In this document: piece by piece, positions 26,529 to 34,503 of the stretch
Numbering within the stretch: the first letter of the stretch is position 1
How the letters are laid out: each line of letters begins with the position of its first letter
Assembly (NCBI GenBank): GCA_029884455.1
Contig: JAOUHU010000005.1
Coordinates: forward strand, 1-38,299
From: Gammaproteobacteria bacterium
GTDB lineage: Bacteria; Pseudomonadota; Gammaproteobacteria; Steroidobacterales; Woeseiaceae
Length of the DNA: 38,299 bases
Direction of reading: 5' to 3'
Notes under the pieces: generated by a model
Told to the model about the DNA's origin: nothing
Seen by the model: only the letters and a program-made list of their open reading frames with translations
The model's database searches: none
Made by a program: the position numbers and the translations under genes

Positions 26529-27295
26529 GCTTCCTGCGTGAACTGTGGCGCGCCCAGGTTGAGTTTGTTCGCACCTTCGGGGCAATGAGCCTGTTCTTTG
26601 TTCAGCTGCTGCGGTATTCACCGCTGACGCTGCTGAATCGATTTGGTCTTGTGGTGGCGCAGATCTTCAATGCGGGCGCGCTTTCGATCGTTATCATCAT
26701 GGTCAGTGGCTTGTTTGTCGGCGGCGTCCTTGGCCTGCAGGCGTTCGCGAATCTCGAGCGATTTAATGCCGAGGAGGCTACCGGAATACTGGCGGGCTTT
26801 GCCCTCGTCAAGGAAATTGGACCGGTGATAACGGCGTTGCTTTTTGCAGGGCGTGCCGGTACCGCACTGACGTCGGAAATTGGCCTTATGAAAGCGACTG
26901 ACCAGTTAAGCGCAATGGAAATGATGGCCGTGAACCCGATGCAACGAGTGTTTGTACCGCGGTTTCTTGGTGGAATTATTGCCATGCCGTTGTTGACAGC
27001 CGTGTTCACGATGGTCGGACTGCTTGGGGCGCACCTGGTGGCTGTTGAACTGCTCGGCGTTGACGTTGGTGCATACTGGCAACAGTTGCAGCAGGCAATG
27101 GAGCCGGACGACGTTTACGAAGGTGTAACAAAGAGTGTCGTGTTCGGTTTCGTGGCAAGTTTGCTGGCGGTCTGGGAGGGATATAATTCTGTCCCGACAG
27201 CGGAGGGCGTTGGGCGGGCGACAACACGAACGGTCGTGTCGACGGCAATCGCGGTATTGATCCTCGACTTCATGATTACAGCTTATCTACTTTGA
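26525..27295 (+). CDS. mlaE: Phospholipid ABC transporter permease MlaE
   Basis: A 256-residue inner-membrane permease of the Mla complex, with five or six hydrophobic segments. MlaE/YrbE features are NAGALSIVIIMVSGLFVGGVL (quoted in part), LGLQAFANLERF, LVKEIGPVITALLFAGRAGTALTSEIG (quoted in part) and MKATDQLSAMEMMAVNP. It starts with ATG overlapping the mlaF stop by 4 bp, so the two are coupled, and ends 9 bp before mlaD. Confidence 0.96.
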   Translation: MSFLRELWRAQVEFVRTFGAMSLFFVQLLRYSPLTLLNRFGLVVAQIFNAGALSIVIIMVSGLFVGGVLGLQAFANLERFNAEEATGILAGFALVKEIGPVITALLFAGRAGTALTSEIGLMKATDQLSAMEMMAVNPMQRVFVPRFLGGIIAMPLLTAVFTMVGLLGAHLVAVELLGVDVGAYWQQLQQAMEPDDVYEGVTKSVVFGFVASLLAVWEGYNSVPTAEGVGRATTRTVVSTAIAVLILDFMITAYLL

Positions 27296-27304
27296 GGTAG
27301 GACT

Positions 27305-27769
27305 ATGCGACAGAATCGCGCGGTGGAGCTAGGAACTGGCTTGTTTATCTTGCTGGGGATTGGTGCATTATTTTTTCTGACAACTCAAACAACAGGTCGT
27401 AATGACTTCACGAATACGGATGTCTATTCTGTGCAGGCCCGTTTTGAAAATGTCGGCAGCCTGAAACAACGCGCACCGGTCGCAATGTCAGGAGTCACGA
27501 TTGGGCGTGTAACCGGAATCGAGTTTGATGGTGAAGCTTTGGAGGCCGTCGTGACCATGGTAATTGACAGTCGATTTTCGCAAATTCCCGACGACTCCGA
27601 CGCCAGCATCCTGACCGCGGGATTGCTTGGGAGTCAGTACATAGGCCTGCAGGCGGGTGGATCAGAGTTTTATCTGGAAGATGGCGGTGAGATTACGTTT
27701 ACGCAATCAGCGATCGTGCTGGAGAACCTTATTGGTAAGTTTCTGGTCAAAAGTGGCTCGGATGAATAG
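27305..27769 (+). CDS. mlaD: MCE-domain substrate-binding protein MlaD
   Basis: A 154-residue protein with one N-terminal membrane anchor (about residues 8-26) and a single MCE domain in the periplasm. MCE motifs include YSVQARFENVGSLKQRAPV, MSGVTIGRVTGIEFD and LTAGLLGSQYIGLQAGG. Hexamers of MlaD form the pore through which phospholipids pass between MlaC and MlaE. TAGGACT precedes ATG 27305. The length is slightly below E. coli MlaD (183) because the C-terminal tail is short. Confidence 0.95.
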   Translation: MRQNRAVELGTGLFILLGIGALFFLTTQTTGRNDFTNTDVYSVQARFENVGSLKQRAPVAMSGVTIGRVTGIEFDGEALEAVVTMVIDSRFSQIPDDSDASILTAGLLGSQYIGLQAGGSEFYLEDGGEITFTQSAIVLENLIGKFLVKSGSDE

Positions 27770-27793
27770 AGCCGTTATTCAGGAGATTGGTCT

Positions 27794-28405
27794 TTGAATG
27801 GAATCACCAAAGCTCTGCCGACGATAGTATTGCTGCTGGCTGCCGCATTTGCGCAGGCATCCGCTCCGGACGAATTTGTCAGTGAAGCGATTCGCGAACT
27901 GGCGGAAAAATTGGATGGTCGCAAGAGCGAACTGGCGGCGGATCCCGAGACGATGTATGCGCTGATCGATGAGATTCTGCTACCAAGATTCGACCGCCGA
28001 CTGGCGGCGCAACAGGTGCTGGCAAAGCACTGGTCGTCGGCAAGTGACGAGCAGCGCGATCGTTTTATCAATGCTTTTTACAACACGCTGGTACGGCGGT
28101 ATGCGGACGGCATACTGGATTTTGAGCATGACCGGATCCAGGTGCTGCCGTTTCGCGGTGACATGGCAAAGAGAACGGTGATCGTAAAGACCCGTGTCGA
28201 CCTGGAAGATGGCAGCAACGTCAGCGTCAATTACACGCTGGTTGGTCACGACAACGGCTGGAGAATGTTCGACGTTACGATCGAAGGTGTTTCATATGTG
28301 CGCAACTTTCGCGCCGAATTCGACGCGGAAATTCGCGAAATTGGCCTGGAGCAGGTCATTGTGCGCCTTGAGACCGAGGTTGTAGCGGGTGGCGGCAATG
28401 AGTGA
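27794..28405 (+). CDS. mlaC: Periplasmic phospholipid-binding protein MlaC, TTG start
   Basis: A 203-residue periplasmic shuttle that carries phospholipid between the MlaA outer-membrane complex and MlaD. The signal peptide spans about residues 1-24 (TIVLLLAAAFAQASA). Tol_Tol_Ttg2/MlaC features are ILLPRFDRRLAAQQVLAKHW, RFINAFYNTLVRRYADGIL and GWRMFDVTIEGVSYVRNFRAEF. The start is TTG 27794 with AGGAG (27781-27785) 8 nt upstream; no ATG or GTG lies in a suitable place. The gene continues the mlaFED operon. Confidence 0.93.
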   Translation: MNGITKALPTIVLLLAAAFAQASAPDEFVSEAIRELAEKLDGRKSELAADPETMYALIDEILLPRFDRRLAAQQVLAKHWSSASDEQRDRFINAFYNTLVRRYADGILDFEHDRIQVLPFRGDMAKRTVIVKTRVDLEDGSNVSVNYTLVGHDNGWRMFDVTIEGVSYVRNFRAEFDAEIREIGLEQVIVRLETEVVAGGGNE

Positions 28406-28688
28406 CTTCGAGCTCACTGAGCGCGGCGACGGCCATTTCGAGCTCAAGGGAGAAATGTCGTTCAATACAGCAGAACAAATACTGCGGGCCAGCGAAAAAT
28501 TGTTTCAACGGCGAACAAGGATAGGCATTGACCTTTCTGCAGTGACGCGAACCGACTCGGCAGGCCTGGCTCTGTTGCTGGAGTGGATCGGGAGGGCGCA
28601 TCAGTCCGGGTCCGAAATCAGTTTCAGCACCGTTCCCGAAAAACTTCGTGCTATTGCCGAGACCGCCGACGTACAACAGCTGCTCTGA
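28398..28688 (+). CDS. mlaB: STAS-domain protein MlaB
   Basis: A 96-residue cytoplasmic STAS protein that binds MlaF and supports its ATPase activity. IGIDLSAVTRTDSAGLALLLEW is the STAS core (quoted in part: the conserved RTDSAGLALL contains the Ser of the anti-sigma-factor-antagonist fold). ATG 28398 overlaps the mlaC stop by 8 bp. An in-frame GTG 28389 is a less likely start. It is the last gene of mlaFEDCB and is 5 bp from the end of convergent mlaA. Confidence 0.9.
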   Translation: MSDFELTERGDGHFELKGEMSFNTAEQILRASEKLFQRRTRIGIDLSAVTRTDSAGLALLLEWIGRAHQSGSEISFSTVPEKLRAIAETADVQQLL

Positions 28689-28693
28689 TGATT

Positions 28694-29440
28694 TTACTCC
28701 TGGTCATCAAAGAAATAGATCTCTTCGTCGTCCGGAATTTCGCCATCATGAATATTAAATTGGCGGTTTTGCAGGTATGCCTCGCGAAACGCGATGTAAG
28801 GGTCTTGCGATTTATTTAACATCTCCTCTGTCGTCAGCAGGCGCGAACGAGTATCAATCAGTCGCAAAACGTAAAGTCTGTTACGTGTTCCCGTATCTTC
28901 GATCGAGCGTTGCAGGTCACTAAAAAAGTCTACCGGTAATGCGGCGGTTGCCAGCATGGACCGCGGACCCCAGATGGGAATGACCATGTAAGGGCCCTCT
29001 GGCATTCCCCAGACCGCCAACGTTTGCGAAAAGTCCTCCTCGTAGCGGTCCATGCCGCCAGCTGCTGCTATATCAAAAAGGCCCGCGACGCCCAGCGTGC
29101 TATTAAACATAAAGCGCAGCAGCTCATTAACGCCCCGCGCCGGCTTTCCCTGCAAGAAATTGTTGGCTGCAGATCGGGGGGTCGTCAAATTGTCGAAAAA
29201 ATTATGCACGCCTTTGCGCGCGAAACTCGGAATGATGGCCTTATATGCCTTGCCGAATGGTTTATAGATGACCTCATCGCCGAAGCGATTCACCGCAAAC
29301 ATTGAACGGTTATATTTTTCCAGCGGGTCGACACTCTCCGAATCTGTCGTCGCACACGCAGCAAGATGAATGAGTAACATCACGCATCCGGCCCCCTGGA
29401 GGATAGATCGGTATCGGGTTCGTCCCAGGTAAATGTTCAT
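28694..29440 (-). CDS. mlaA: Outer-membrane phospholipid-removal lipoprotein MlaA (VacJ)
   Basis: A 248-residue lipoprotein that removes phospholipids from the outer leaflet of the outer membrane and hands them to MlaC. The lipobox is LAAC, followed by MlaA motifs DPLEKYNRSMFAVNRFGDEV, NLTTPRSAANNFLQGK, RFMFNSTLGVAGLFDIA, EDFSQTLAVWGMPEGPYMVIP (quoted in part) and ATAALPVDFF. The ATG at 29438-29440 gives MNIYLGRT and leaves 7 bp after bepA; an in-frame ATG at 29458 would overlap bepA by 11 bp. The acidic C terminus (DDEEIYFFDDQE) is unremarkable for the family. It is probably co-transcribed with bepA. Confidence 0.94.
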   Translation of the reverse strand: MNIYLGRTRYRSILQGAGCVMLLIHLAACATTDSESVDPLEKYNRSMFAVNRFGDEVIYKPFGKAYKAIIPSFARKGVHNFFDNLTTPRSAANNFLQGKPARGVNELLRFMFNSTLGVAGLFDIAAAGGMDRYEEDFSQTLAVWGMPEGPYMVIPIWGPRSMLATAALPVDFFSDLQRSIEDTGTRNRLYVLRLIDTRSRLLTTEEMLNKSQDPYIAFREAYLQNRQFNIHDGEIPDDEEIYFFDDQE

Positions 29441-29447
29441 CCGGAGC

Positions 29448-30950
29448 TCAGGTACCATTACGCGCGGCCGTTGAATTTGGCTGCACTCGCTGTAATTGCT
29501 TTAGCTGCTCTTCAGACATGTATTCGCGGATAAAATCGATTCGCGCTTCGAATCGGATACGCTGTATTTCCTGTAGTTCCGGCAAGGCCAGCGCCTGCCG
29601 CAAGAAGCTTATCCCGCCGATCAGATCGCCGGACATCAAGCGAAATTCGGACATGTAGTATAACGACTCCGCAGTGTCACCAGCCTCGTTCGCAGCGCGT
29701 GCAATCAGGCGAACCTGCTGTGGAGTTGGTGGGACATTGTTCAGCAGGTCCAACAGGATTGCGTGCGCCTGCTCGGCTTCGCCGACCTGCAACAGGGCTT
29801 CGGCATAATGGATGACCAGCGGTACATTGCGTGGAAACAATTCGATGGCGCGTGTAAAGGTGTCCCGGCTTACGGCGTAAAGTTCCAGCGCCAATTGGCT
29901 TTGCGCGAGTCCGATGTGGTAGGCAATCACCTTGGTATCTTTGTGAATCAAATCTTCAAATATCTTGTTGGCCTCGCGATGCTGGCCATTGCGTTGGTAA
30001 GCGACTGCGCGACCGTATCGCTCGAAATCGGTTTGCTCCGCGTAGCTGCGCCGCTCAAAATATTCGACTGCCAACTCCGGTGTATCGTAGCGATCGACCA
30101 GGATCCGCGCCCGCGCTATGCCATAGCTAGCCGAGTCTTCGGTGATGATTCGGGGGTAGTCGGCAGCACGGCTTTTCGCTTCTGAGATTCGCGCGGTGGT
30201 GACCGGGTGCGTGCGCAGAAATTCAGGCACTCTTCGGTCCGGCGAAGCAGTGTCCTGGCTCGACAGGACTTCGAAAAAGGAATTCATGCCATGCGGATCG
30301 AAACCGGACTCGGCCAGCGCGCGGATTCCGATTCGATCGGCTTCGTACTCATTGCTGCGCGTAAAATTGATTTGCTGCTGTGCCGCACTACCCTGTGCGA
30401 CGGCCATGCCAGCCTGCACCGCATCAGCGTCGCCGCCGGCAGCACCGAGAATCAAGGCGCCCAGCATTAATGCCGTGGACATCATGCTTTGTCGCGAGTT
30501 CGCATGGATAGCGCGCGCTATGTGGCGTTGAGTCACATGTGCGACTTCATGCGCAAGTACACCGGCCAGTTCATCTTCGTTTCGCGAGGCTTCGATCAAA
30601 CCTGTATGGACGCCGATAAAACCGCCTGGCAAGGCAAATGCATTGATGCGTGAATCGTCAACGACAAAAAATGAAAAATTGTAATCCCCGTCATTTGCCT
30701 GCACCGCGATCCGGTGGCCGATCTCGTTAATATATTCGGCTACCTGCGGGTCTTCGACGATCATCCCGCTGTTGCGAATGTCACGCATGATGGCCCGGCC
30801 AATTTGCGCTTCGGACGATTTGGACAGGATTGCGTCCGCGGGGCTGCCCATGTCTGGCAGCTGGATGTCGTCAGCGATCGCCGTTGCGGCAATCACTGCG
30901 ATTCCGGCCACCACGCCCGTGGCGGCGCGTTTCAATATTCTCTTGATCAA
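29448..30950 (-). CDS. bepA: BepA-type periplasmic metalloprotease with TPR domain (M48)
   Basis: A 500-residue outer-membrane quality-control protease and chaperone that assists LptD and BAM assembly. The start is TTG (30948-30950), giving a basic N terminus and a signal peptide to about residue 26. The M48 zinc site is HEVAH (134-138), with E201 in NEYEADRIG and H248 in FLRTHPVTTARI, matching the H-E-H, Glu and regulatory His of E. coli BepA. Residues from about 300 form TPR repeats (YGRAVAYQRNGQHREANKIF, IHYAEALLQVGEAEQAH). Its operon with mlaA links lipid asymmetry and outer-membrane assembly control. Confidence 0.93.
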   Translation of the reverse strand: MIKRILKRAATGVVAGIAVIAATAIADDIQLPDMGSPADAILSKSSEAQIGRAIMRDIRNSGMIVEDPQVAEYINEIGHRIAVQANDGDYNFSFFVVDDSRINAFALPGGFIGVHTGLIEASRNEDELAGVLAHEVAHVTQRHIARAIHANSRQSMMSTALMLGALILGAAGGDADAVQAGMAVAQGSAAQQQINFTRSNEYEADRIGIRALAESGFDPHGMNSFFEVLSSQDTASPDRRVPEFLRTHPVTTARISEAKSRAADYPRIITEDSASYGIARARILVDRYDTPELAVEYFERRSYAEQTDFERYGRAVAYQRNGQHREANKIFEDLIHKDTKVIAYHIGLAQSQLALELYAVSRDTFTRAIELFPRNVPLVIHYAEALLQVGEAEQAHAILLDLLNNVPPTPQQVRLIARAANEAGDTAESLYYMSEFRLMSGDLIGGISFLRQALALPELQEIQRIRFEARIDFIREYMSEEQLKQLQRVQPNSTAARNGT

Positions 30951-31095
30951 GGATTGGGTCTCATTGCGTCGAACACTGTGTCCGACCCACAGGTTGCGAT
31001 TGGTTCCACATCATACCGGTTCTGGCTGCAAAAATGCTGCCCGGCGCCGGCCGGCAAACCGCGTCTCATTACATAAGCGATTGAAAGTAAAAAGG

Positions 31096-31569
31096 TTATT
31101 GTTGCAGCGCCTGGACGGCTTCCAGAACCTGCTCGGCGTGGCCCTTGACCTTCACATTGCGCCATTCTGCCCGCAGTTTGCCGTCGGCGCCGATCAGGAA
31201 TGTGCTGCGGACCACGCCCATAAACTTGCGGCCATACAGGGTTTTTTCCTGGATTACGTTGAACTGCCGGCAGAGTTTCTCGTCGGCGTCAGAAATAAGG
31301 TCAAATGGAAATCCCTGCCGGGCCTTGAATTTTTCGTGTGATGCCAAGCTGTCGCGCGAGACACCCAAGACCACCGCCCGCTGGCGGCGCAGCTTGGCAT
31401 GCAGCCGGGCAAAATTCTGGCCCTCAAGCGTGCAACCCGGGGTACTGTCTTTCGGGTAGAAATACAGAATTACGTTCTGACCGCGCAGTTCCTTAAGCTG
31501 AATGGTCTTATTGCCAGTCGCCGCGGCCGAAAAATTGGCGACGACTCGATTCATTACTGGTCTGCTCAT
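31096..31569 (-). CDS. bcp: Thiol peroxidase of the Bcp/PrxQ family
   Basis: A 157-residue thioredoxin-fold peroxidase that reduces organic hydroperoxides and H2O2. The peroxidatic Cys is C46 in YPKDSTPGCTLEG. E. coli Bcp and many PrxQ proteins have a resolving Cys five residues later; here that position is Q51. Another Cys, C100 (DEKLCRQFNV), aligns with the extra Cys of E. coli Bcp and could take part. ATG 31567-31569 is used; ATG 31554 would also work. It lies 22 bp downstream of gcvR, the same order as in E. coli. The 145 bp between it and bepA hold nothing recognised. Confidence 0.93.
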   Translation of the reverse strand: MSRPVMNRVVANFSAAATGNKTIQLKELRGQNVILYFYPKDSTPGCTLEGQNFARLHAKLRRQRAVVLGVSRDSLASHEKFKARQGFPFDLISDADEKLCRQFNVIQEKTLYGRKFMGVVRSTFLIGADGKLRAEWRNVKVKGHAEQVLEAVQALQQ

Positions 31570-31591
31570 GGTGCGCTCCGCCTCACCGGGC

Positions 31592-32122
31592 TCAGGATTT
31601 TACCGGTTCGATAATTGCGTCAAGATTCAAGCGATCGCAGAGTTCGAGAAAATCGTCGCGCAGGTGCGAGATTGACACACTCGAAGGGATGTTGACCGCC
31701 ATCTGCACAGCGAACATTTGCGCCCCCGTGTGTGCCGCCGAGTAACGACGGGTCGCGACGTCGGCTATTTCGATATCGCGAATAGCAAAAAACTCTGCGA
31801 GGTTGTACACGATGCCTTGTTGGTCGAGACTCACGACATCGACCGCGTAAGGCATACGGTCGTTGCGCACTGCTCGCGCACCGGTCTTACGAATCGCTAC
31901 GGTCAAATGCTGCTCTGCACTGAGCTTGTCGAGGGCTGTTTCAAGCCGACTCAGGGTGTGCCAGCTGCCGGAGACCAGCATCAGTACGGCGAATTCCGAA
32001 CCCAGCGTAGTCATGCGGCTCTCCTCGATGTTACCGCCGACGGAGAGAATGACTTTGCTGATATCCTGAACGACGCCCGTTCTATCTGTACCAATCGCTG
32101 ATAAAACAATAAGTTGTGACAT
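31592..32122 (-). CDS. gcvR: Glycine cleavage system regulator GcvR-like, two ACT domains
   Basis: A 176-residue protein with two ACT domains: LIVLSAIGTDRTGVVQDISK (about 4-75) and YAVDVVSLDQQGIVYNLAEFF (about 92-170). GcvR binds glycine and controls GcvA, the regulator of the glycine cleavage operon. ATG 32120-32122 is chosen because it begins the first ACT strand; the frame is open further upstream without a good motif. It is divergent from dapA (105 bp) and upstream of bcp, as in many gammaproteobacteria. Control of glycine use is a sensible match for the glycine-producing kbl-tdh genes elsewhere in the window. Confidence 0.88.
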   Translation of the reverse strand: MSQLIVLSAIGTDRTGVVQDISKVILSVGGNIEESRMTTLGSEFAVLMLVSGSWHTLSRLETALDKLSAEQHLTVAIRKTGARAVRNDRMPYAVDVVSLDQQGIVYNLAEFFAIRDIEIADVATRRYSAAHTGAQMFAVQMAVNIPSSVSISHLRDDFLELCDRLNLDAIIEPVKS

Positions 32123-32227
32123 TTGCTGAGATTTTACCTTACCAGTTGATTGCACCGCGTGACCTTGCCTTGCCAGCACGCCGCATGAACAGTAACATCG
32201 CGGCCTTATTCATGGCGAGGACAACTC

Positions 32228-33118
32228 GTGTTTACAGGCTCCCTGGTCGCCCTGGTGACGCCATTTGACGAACATGATCGTGTTGATTATGTCGCGCTCA
32301 GGCGTCTCATTGATTTCCATGTTGCGGAGGGCAGTGACGGGCTGGTCATCGCCGGAACGACGGGTGAGGCGGCGACCCTGAGCAGAAACGAGCACGTGGA
32401 ACTGATATTCCGGGCTGTCGAACTGGCGGCCGGGCGGATTCCTGTGATCGCCGGTACCGGCTCCAATTCAACGGCGCAGACGATAGATCTGTCTCTGGCG
32501 GTCGGTGATGCGGGTATCGACGCATACCTGCTGGTGGTGCCGTACTACAACAAGCCGACCCAGGACGGCATGCTGCGGCATTTCCAGACCGTTGCCGACG
32601 CTGTCAGCAAGCCCGTCATGTTATACAACGTTCCCGGACGTACGGTTGCCGACATGCTGCCGGCAACGGTCGGCAAGTTAGCGCGCCACGGCAATATATT
32701 CGGCATCAAGGAAGCTACCGGGAATATGCAGCGCCTCAAGGACATCCAGGACTGCGTCGATGCGGAATTCCGGCTATACAGCGGTGACGACTTCACGGTA
32801 CTGAAGTTTATTGAACAGGGCGGTCATGGCGTGGTGACGGTCAGTGGCAACGTAGTTCCCGCGGCCATGGCGCGACTGTGCGACCTGGCCGGGAAAGGCA
32901 GGTTAGGTGCCGCGAAAGACATTGACGATACCCTGCAGCCACTGAATACCGCCTTGTTCGTTGAGTCCAACCCTATTCCGGTGAAATGGGCGGTCAGCCA
33001 GATGGGCCTTATCGCTCCAACCTTGCGGCTGCCACTGACTGAATTTTCCACGCAGTATCATGAGCAGATGCGTGCGGCGCTGGCCCTTGCGGGTGTTTCG
33101 CTGGAAGATGCCGCGTGA
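32228..33118 (+). CDS. dapA: 4-hydroxy-tetrahydrodipicolinate synthase
   Basis: A 296-residue Schiff-base aldolase that condenses pyruvate with aspartate semialdehyde, the first committed step to lysine and meso-diaminopimelate. The Schiff-base lysine is K161 (FGIKEATGNMQRL). T44 and T45 (GTTGEAATL), Y107 (PYYNKP), Y133 (LYNVPGRT) and R138 complete the proton-relay and carboxylate-binding set. The start is GTG 32228 with GAGG (32217-32220) 7 nt upstream. It overlaps the following lipoprotein gene by 4 bp. Confidence 0.98.
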   Translation: MFTGSLVALVTPFDEHDRVDYVALRRLIDFHVAEGSDGLVIAGTTGEAATLSRNEHVELIFRAVELAAGRIPVIAGTGSNSTAQTIDLSLAVGDAGIDAYLLVVPYYNKPTQDGMLRHFQTVADAVSKPVMLYNVPGRTVADMLPATVGKLARHGNIFGIKEATGNMQRLKDIQDCVDAEFRLYSGDDFTVLKFIEQGGHGVVTVSGNVVPAAMARLCDLAGKGRLGAAKDIDDTLQPLNTALFVESNPIPVKWAVSQMGLIAPTLRLPLTEFSTQYHEQMRAALALAGVSLEDAA

Positions 33119-33375
33119 CAGTCGCAAGCCAGTATTTGATGGCACTGCTGCTGCTGGGGAGCCTGACCGCCTGTGGCAAGGATGCAGATATTACCTGCGA
33201 CGACGTCCAGACCTATCAGCTTGCCGTTGCGGGTAAGCGGGTCGAAGTTCCTGAAGGGCTTGATTCGCTGGACCCTCTCAAAGAAGTTCCGTTGCCCAAT
33301 GCATCGCCGCGCCCGGCGCGTCCGGCGGGATCTGCCTGTATTGATCGCCCTCCAAAAGTTCAGATTGGCGAATGA
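33115..33375 (+). CDS. Small lipoprotein in the bamC position after dapA
   Basis: An 86-residue lipoprotein whose GTG start overlaps the dapA TGA. The signal is MTVASQYLMALLLLGSLTAC with lipidated Cys at residue 20. The mature part is short and Pro-rich (RVEVPEGLDSLDP, EVPLPNASPRPARP) with two further Cys. In E. coli the gene after dapA is bamC, a lipoprotein whose first 70 or so residues form an unstructured lasso on BamD. This product looks like such an N-terminal segment with no helix-grip domains after it. That similarity is from position and style only; I cannot show homology. It ends 36 bp before the tRNA gene. Confidence 0.6.
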   Translation: MTVASQYLMALLLLGSLTACGKDADITCDDVQTYQLAVAGKRVEVPEGLDSLDPLKEVPLPNASPRPARPAGSACIDRPPKVQIGE

Positions 33376-33411
33376 GGCGAGCATAGTTTGACAGTCTGCT
33401 AAGCAGAATTC

Positions 33412-33506
<95 letters not shown>

Positions 33507-33727
33507 CGGTCCTAAGAGACTGAAAAATAAGGCTTAAAATCAACACAGGGCAGGGCGCCCACAGTTCAGCCCACAGCTTGAATTGCTGTTCATTTGCCGT
33601 TTTTGCCCTCAGATGCGCTAACGACTCACGCTATTTTGCGCAACCAGGCGCTGCCCTCCCTGGCGGCGACCGTCTGATTGGTGATGCCTGTAACGTCAAT
33701 GTTGGTGGTTCAGAGTTAATGGTGCAG

Positions 33728-33926
33728 CTCACTGTTGGTGAGTGAATCTGACTCCCCCACAACTTTGCTGCGAGGTCCACCGAAGTGGAATGGTCATGGG
33801 ACACCAGCCCCGTCTCCGAACCGGCCTGGTGACAGGCCAAGCCCGGGTTTCCTGCGGGAACCTGACCGGGCTGTTGACCAACGTGGTCTCTTGGGCCATT
33901 CACGTGCCATGGCGGCTGAGGACCTC
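33728..33926 (+). ncRNA. Candidate structured RNA, multi-hairpin with closing stem
   Basis: GAGGTCC (33772-33778) can pair with GGACCTC (33920-33926) and enclose four successive hairpins: GGCCTG-GTGA-CAGGCC (33823-33838, GNRA loop), a long one at 33840-33872 (outer 6 bp, inner 7 bp with one G-T pair and a 4-nt bulge), GACCA-ACG-TGGTC (33876-33888) and GCCAT/ATGGC (33895-33913). A further hairpin CTCAC/GTGAG sits at 33728-33742. The GNRA loop and the G-T pair favour the plus strand as the RNA. I do not recognise a family. A degenerate group II intron fragment is possible, but no domain V or reverse transcriptase was seen. Boundaries are approximate. Confidence 0.35.
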
Positions 33927-34265
33927 CGAAAAGAACCGACAGTGTCTAAACTGCGTGGTTGAAGAGGCGGTCTGTGGATAACCAGGATTTCTTTCCTGCC
34001 AAACCCACTACCGCTGGAGCTGATCACGGGCTCGAATCCCGAGCTTACGCGGTGCCGTCAGAACAACGGCTTCGTTTGAAGAGGGATCCTCGATCGAGCG
34101 ATCGTGGCGCTGAGCCGAAGCTGGATCCTGAAACGCCGTTTGCCACTTTATGCGCAGTGACCGCGACTAAAACCGATCAACCGGGCGCCAGTCTAGAACA
34201 GATCATCTCGGCATCATCCAATAAACCGGATCAGGAACCCGCGTGCTTACTGGCTCGGCTGCCCC

Positions 34266-34288
34266 CGTCACCAGTGCAACTGGTGACG
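34266..34288. repeat. Strong 10-bp inverted repeat
   Basis: CGTCACCAGT (34266-34275) and ACTGGTGACG (34279-34288) are perfect inverted repeats with a 3-nt GCA spacer. Flanking GCTG and CAGC could extend the helix after an internal loop. No T-run follows on either strand, so a simple intrinsic terminator is unlikely. It might be the 3' domain of a structured RNA or a protein-binding site. Confidence 0.6.
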
Positions 34289-34503
34289 AGGACAGCCTCG
34301 GAGTAGTCGGTGTGATCGAGCAGCCTCGCATGAGACTGGCATCACATACGTCGTATCGATGCCCCTGGCCCTCTGCCGCGACCAGCGCGGCCGAGAGCCG
34401 ACCGGTCAATACGCGCCGCTGGATTCCTCAGCCGCGGGACCGACAATCGTGCCCGCCAGAATACTCGCCGATCGTATCTTTCCCCCTTAGACAAGGAACC
34501 AGC

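Noticed and set aside
33388..33393. Perfect TTGACA just upstream of tRNA-Ser
   Set aside because: A matching -10 would fall inside the tRNA gene, so it cannot drive the mature tRNA transcript.
33631..33903. A 90-codon minus-strand open frame
   Set aside because: It overlaps the packed hairpins, has no motif, and the hairpin features (GNRA loop, G-T pair) point to plus-strand RNA.
34021..34050. T-arm-like CTCGAATCCCGAG suggesting a second tRNA or att copy
   Set aside because: No acceptor, anticodon or D arm can be drawn around it, and it does not match the tRNA-Ser 3' sequence.
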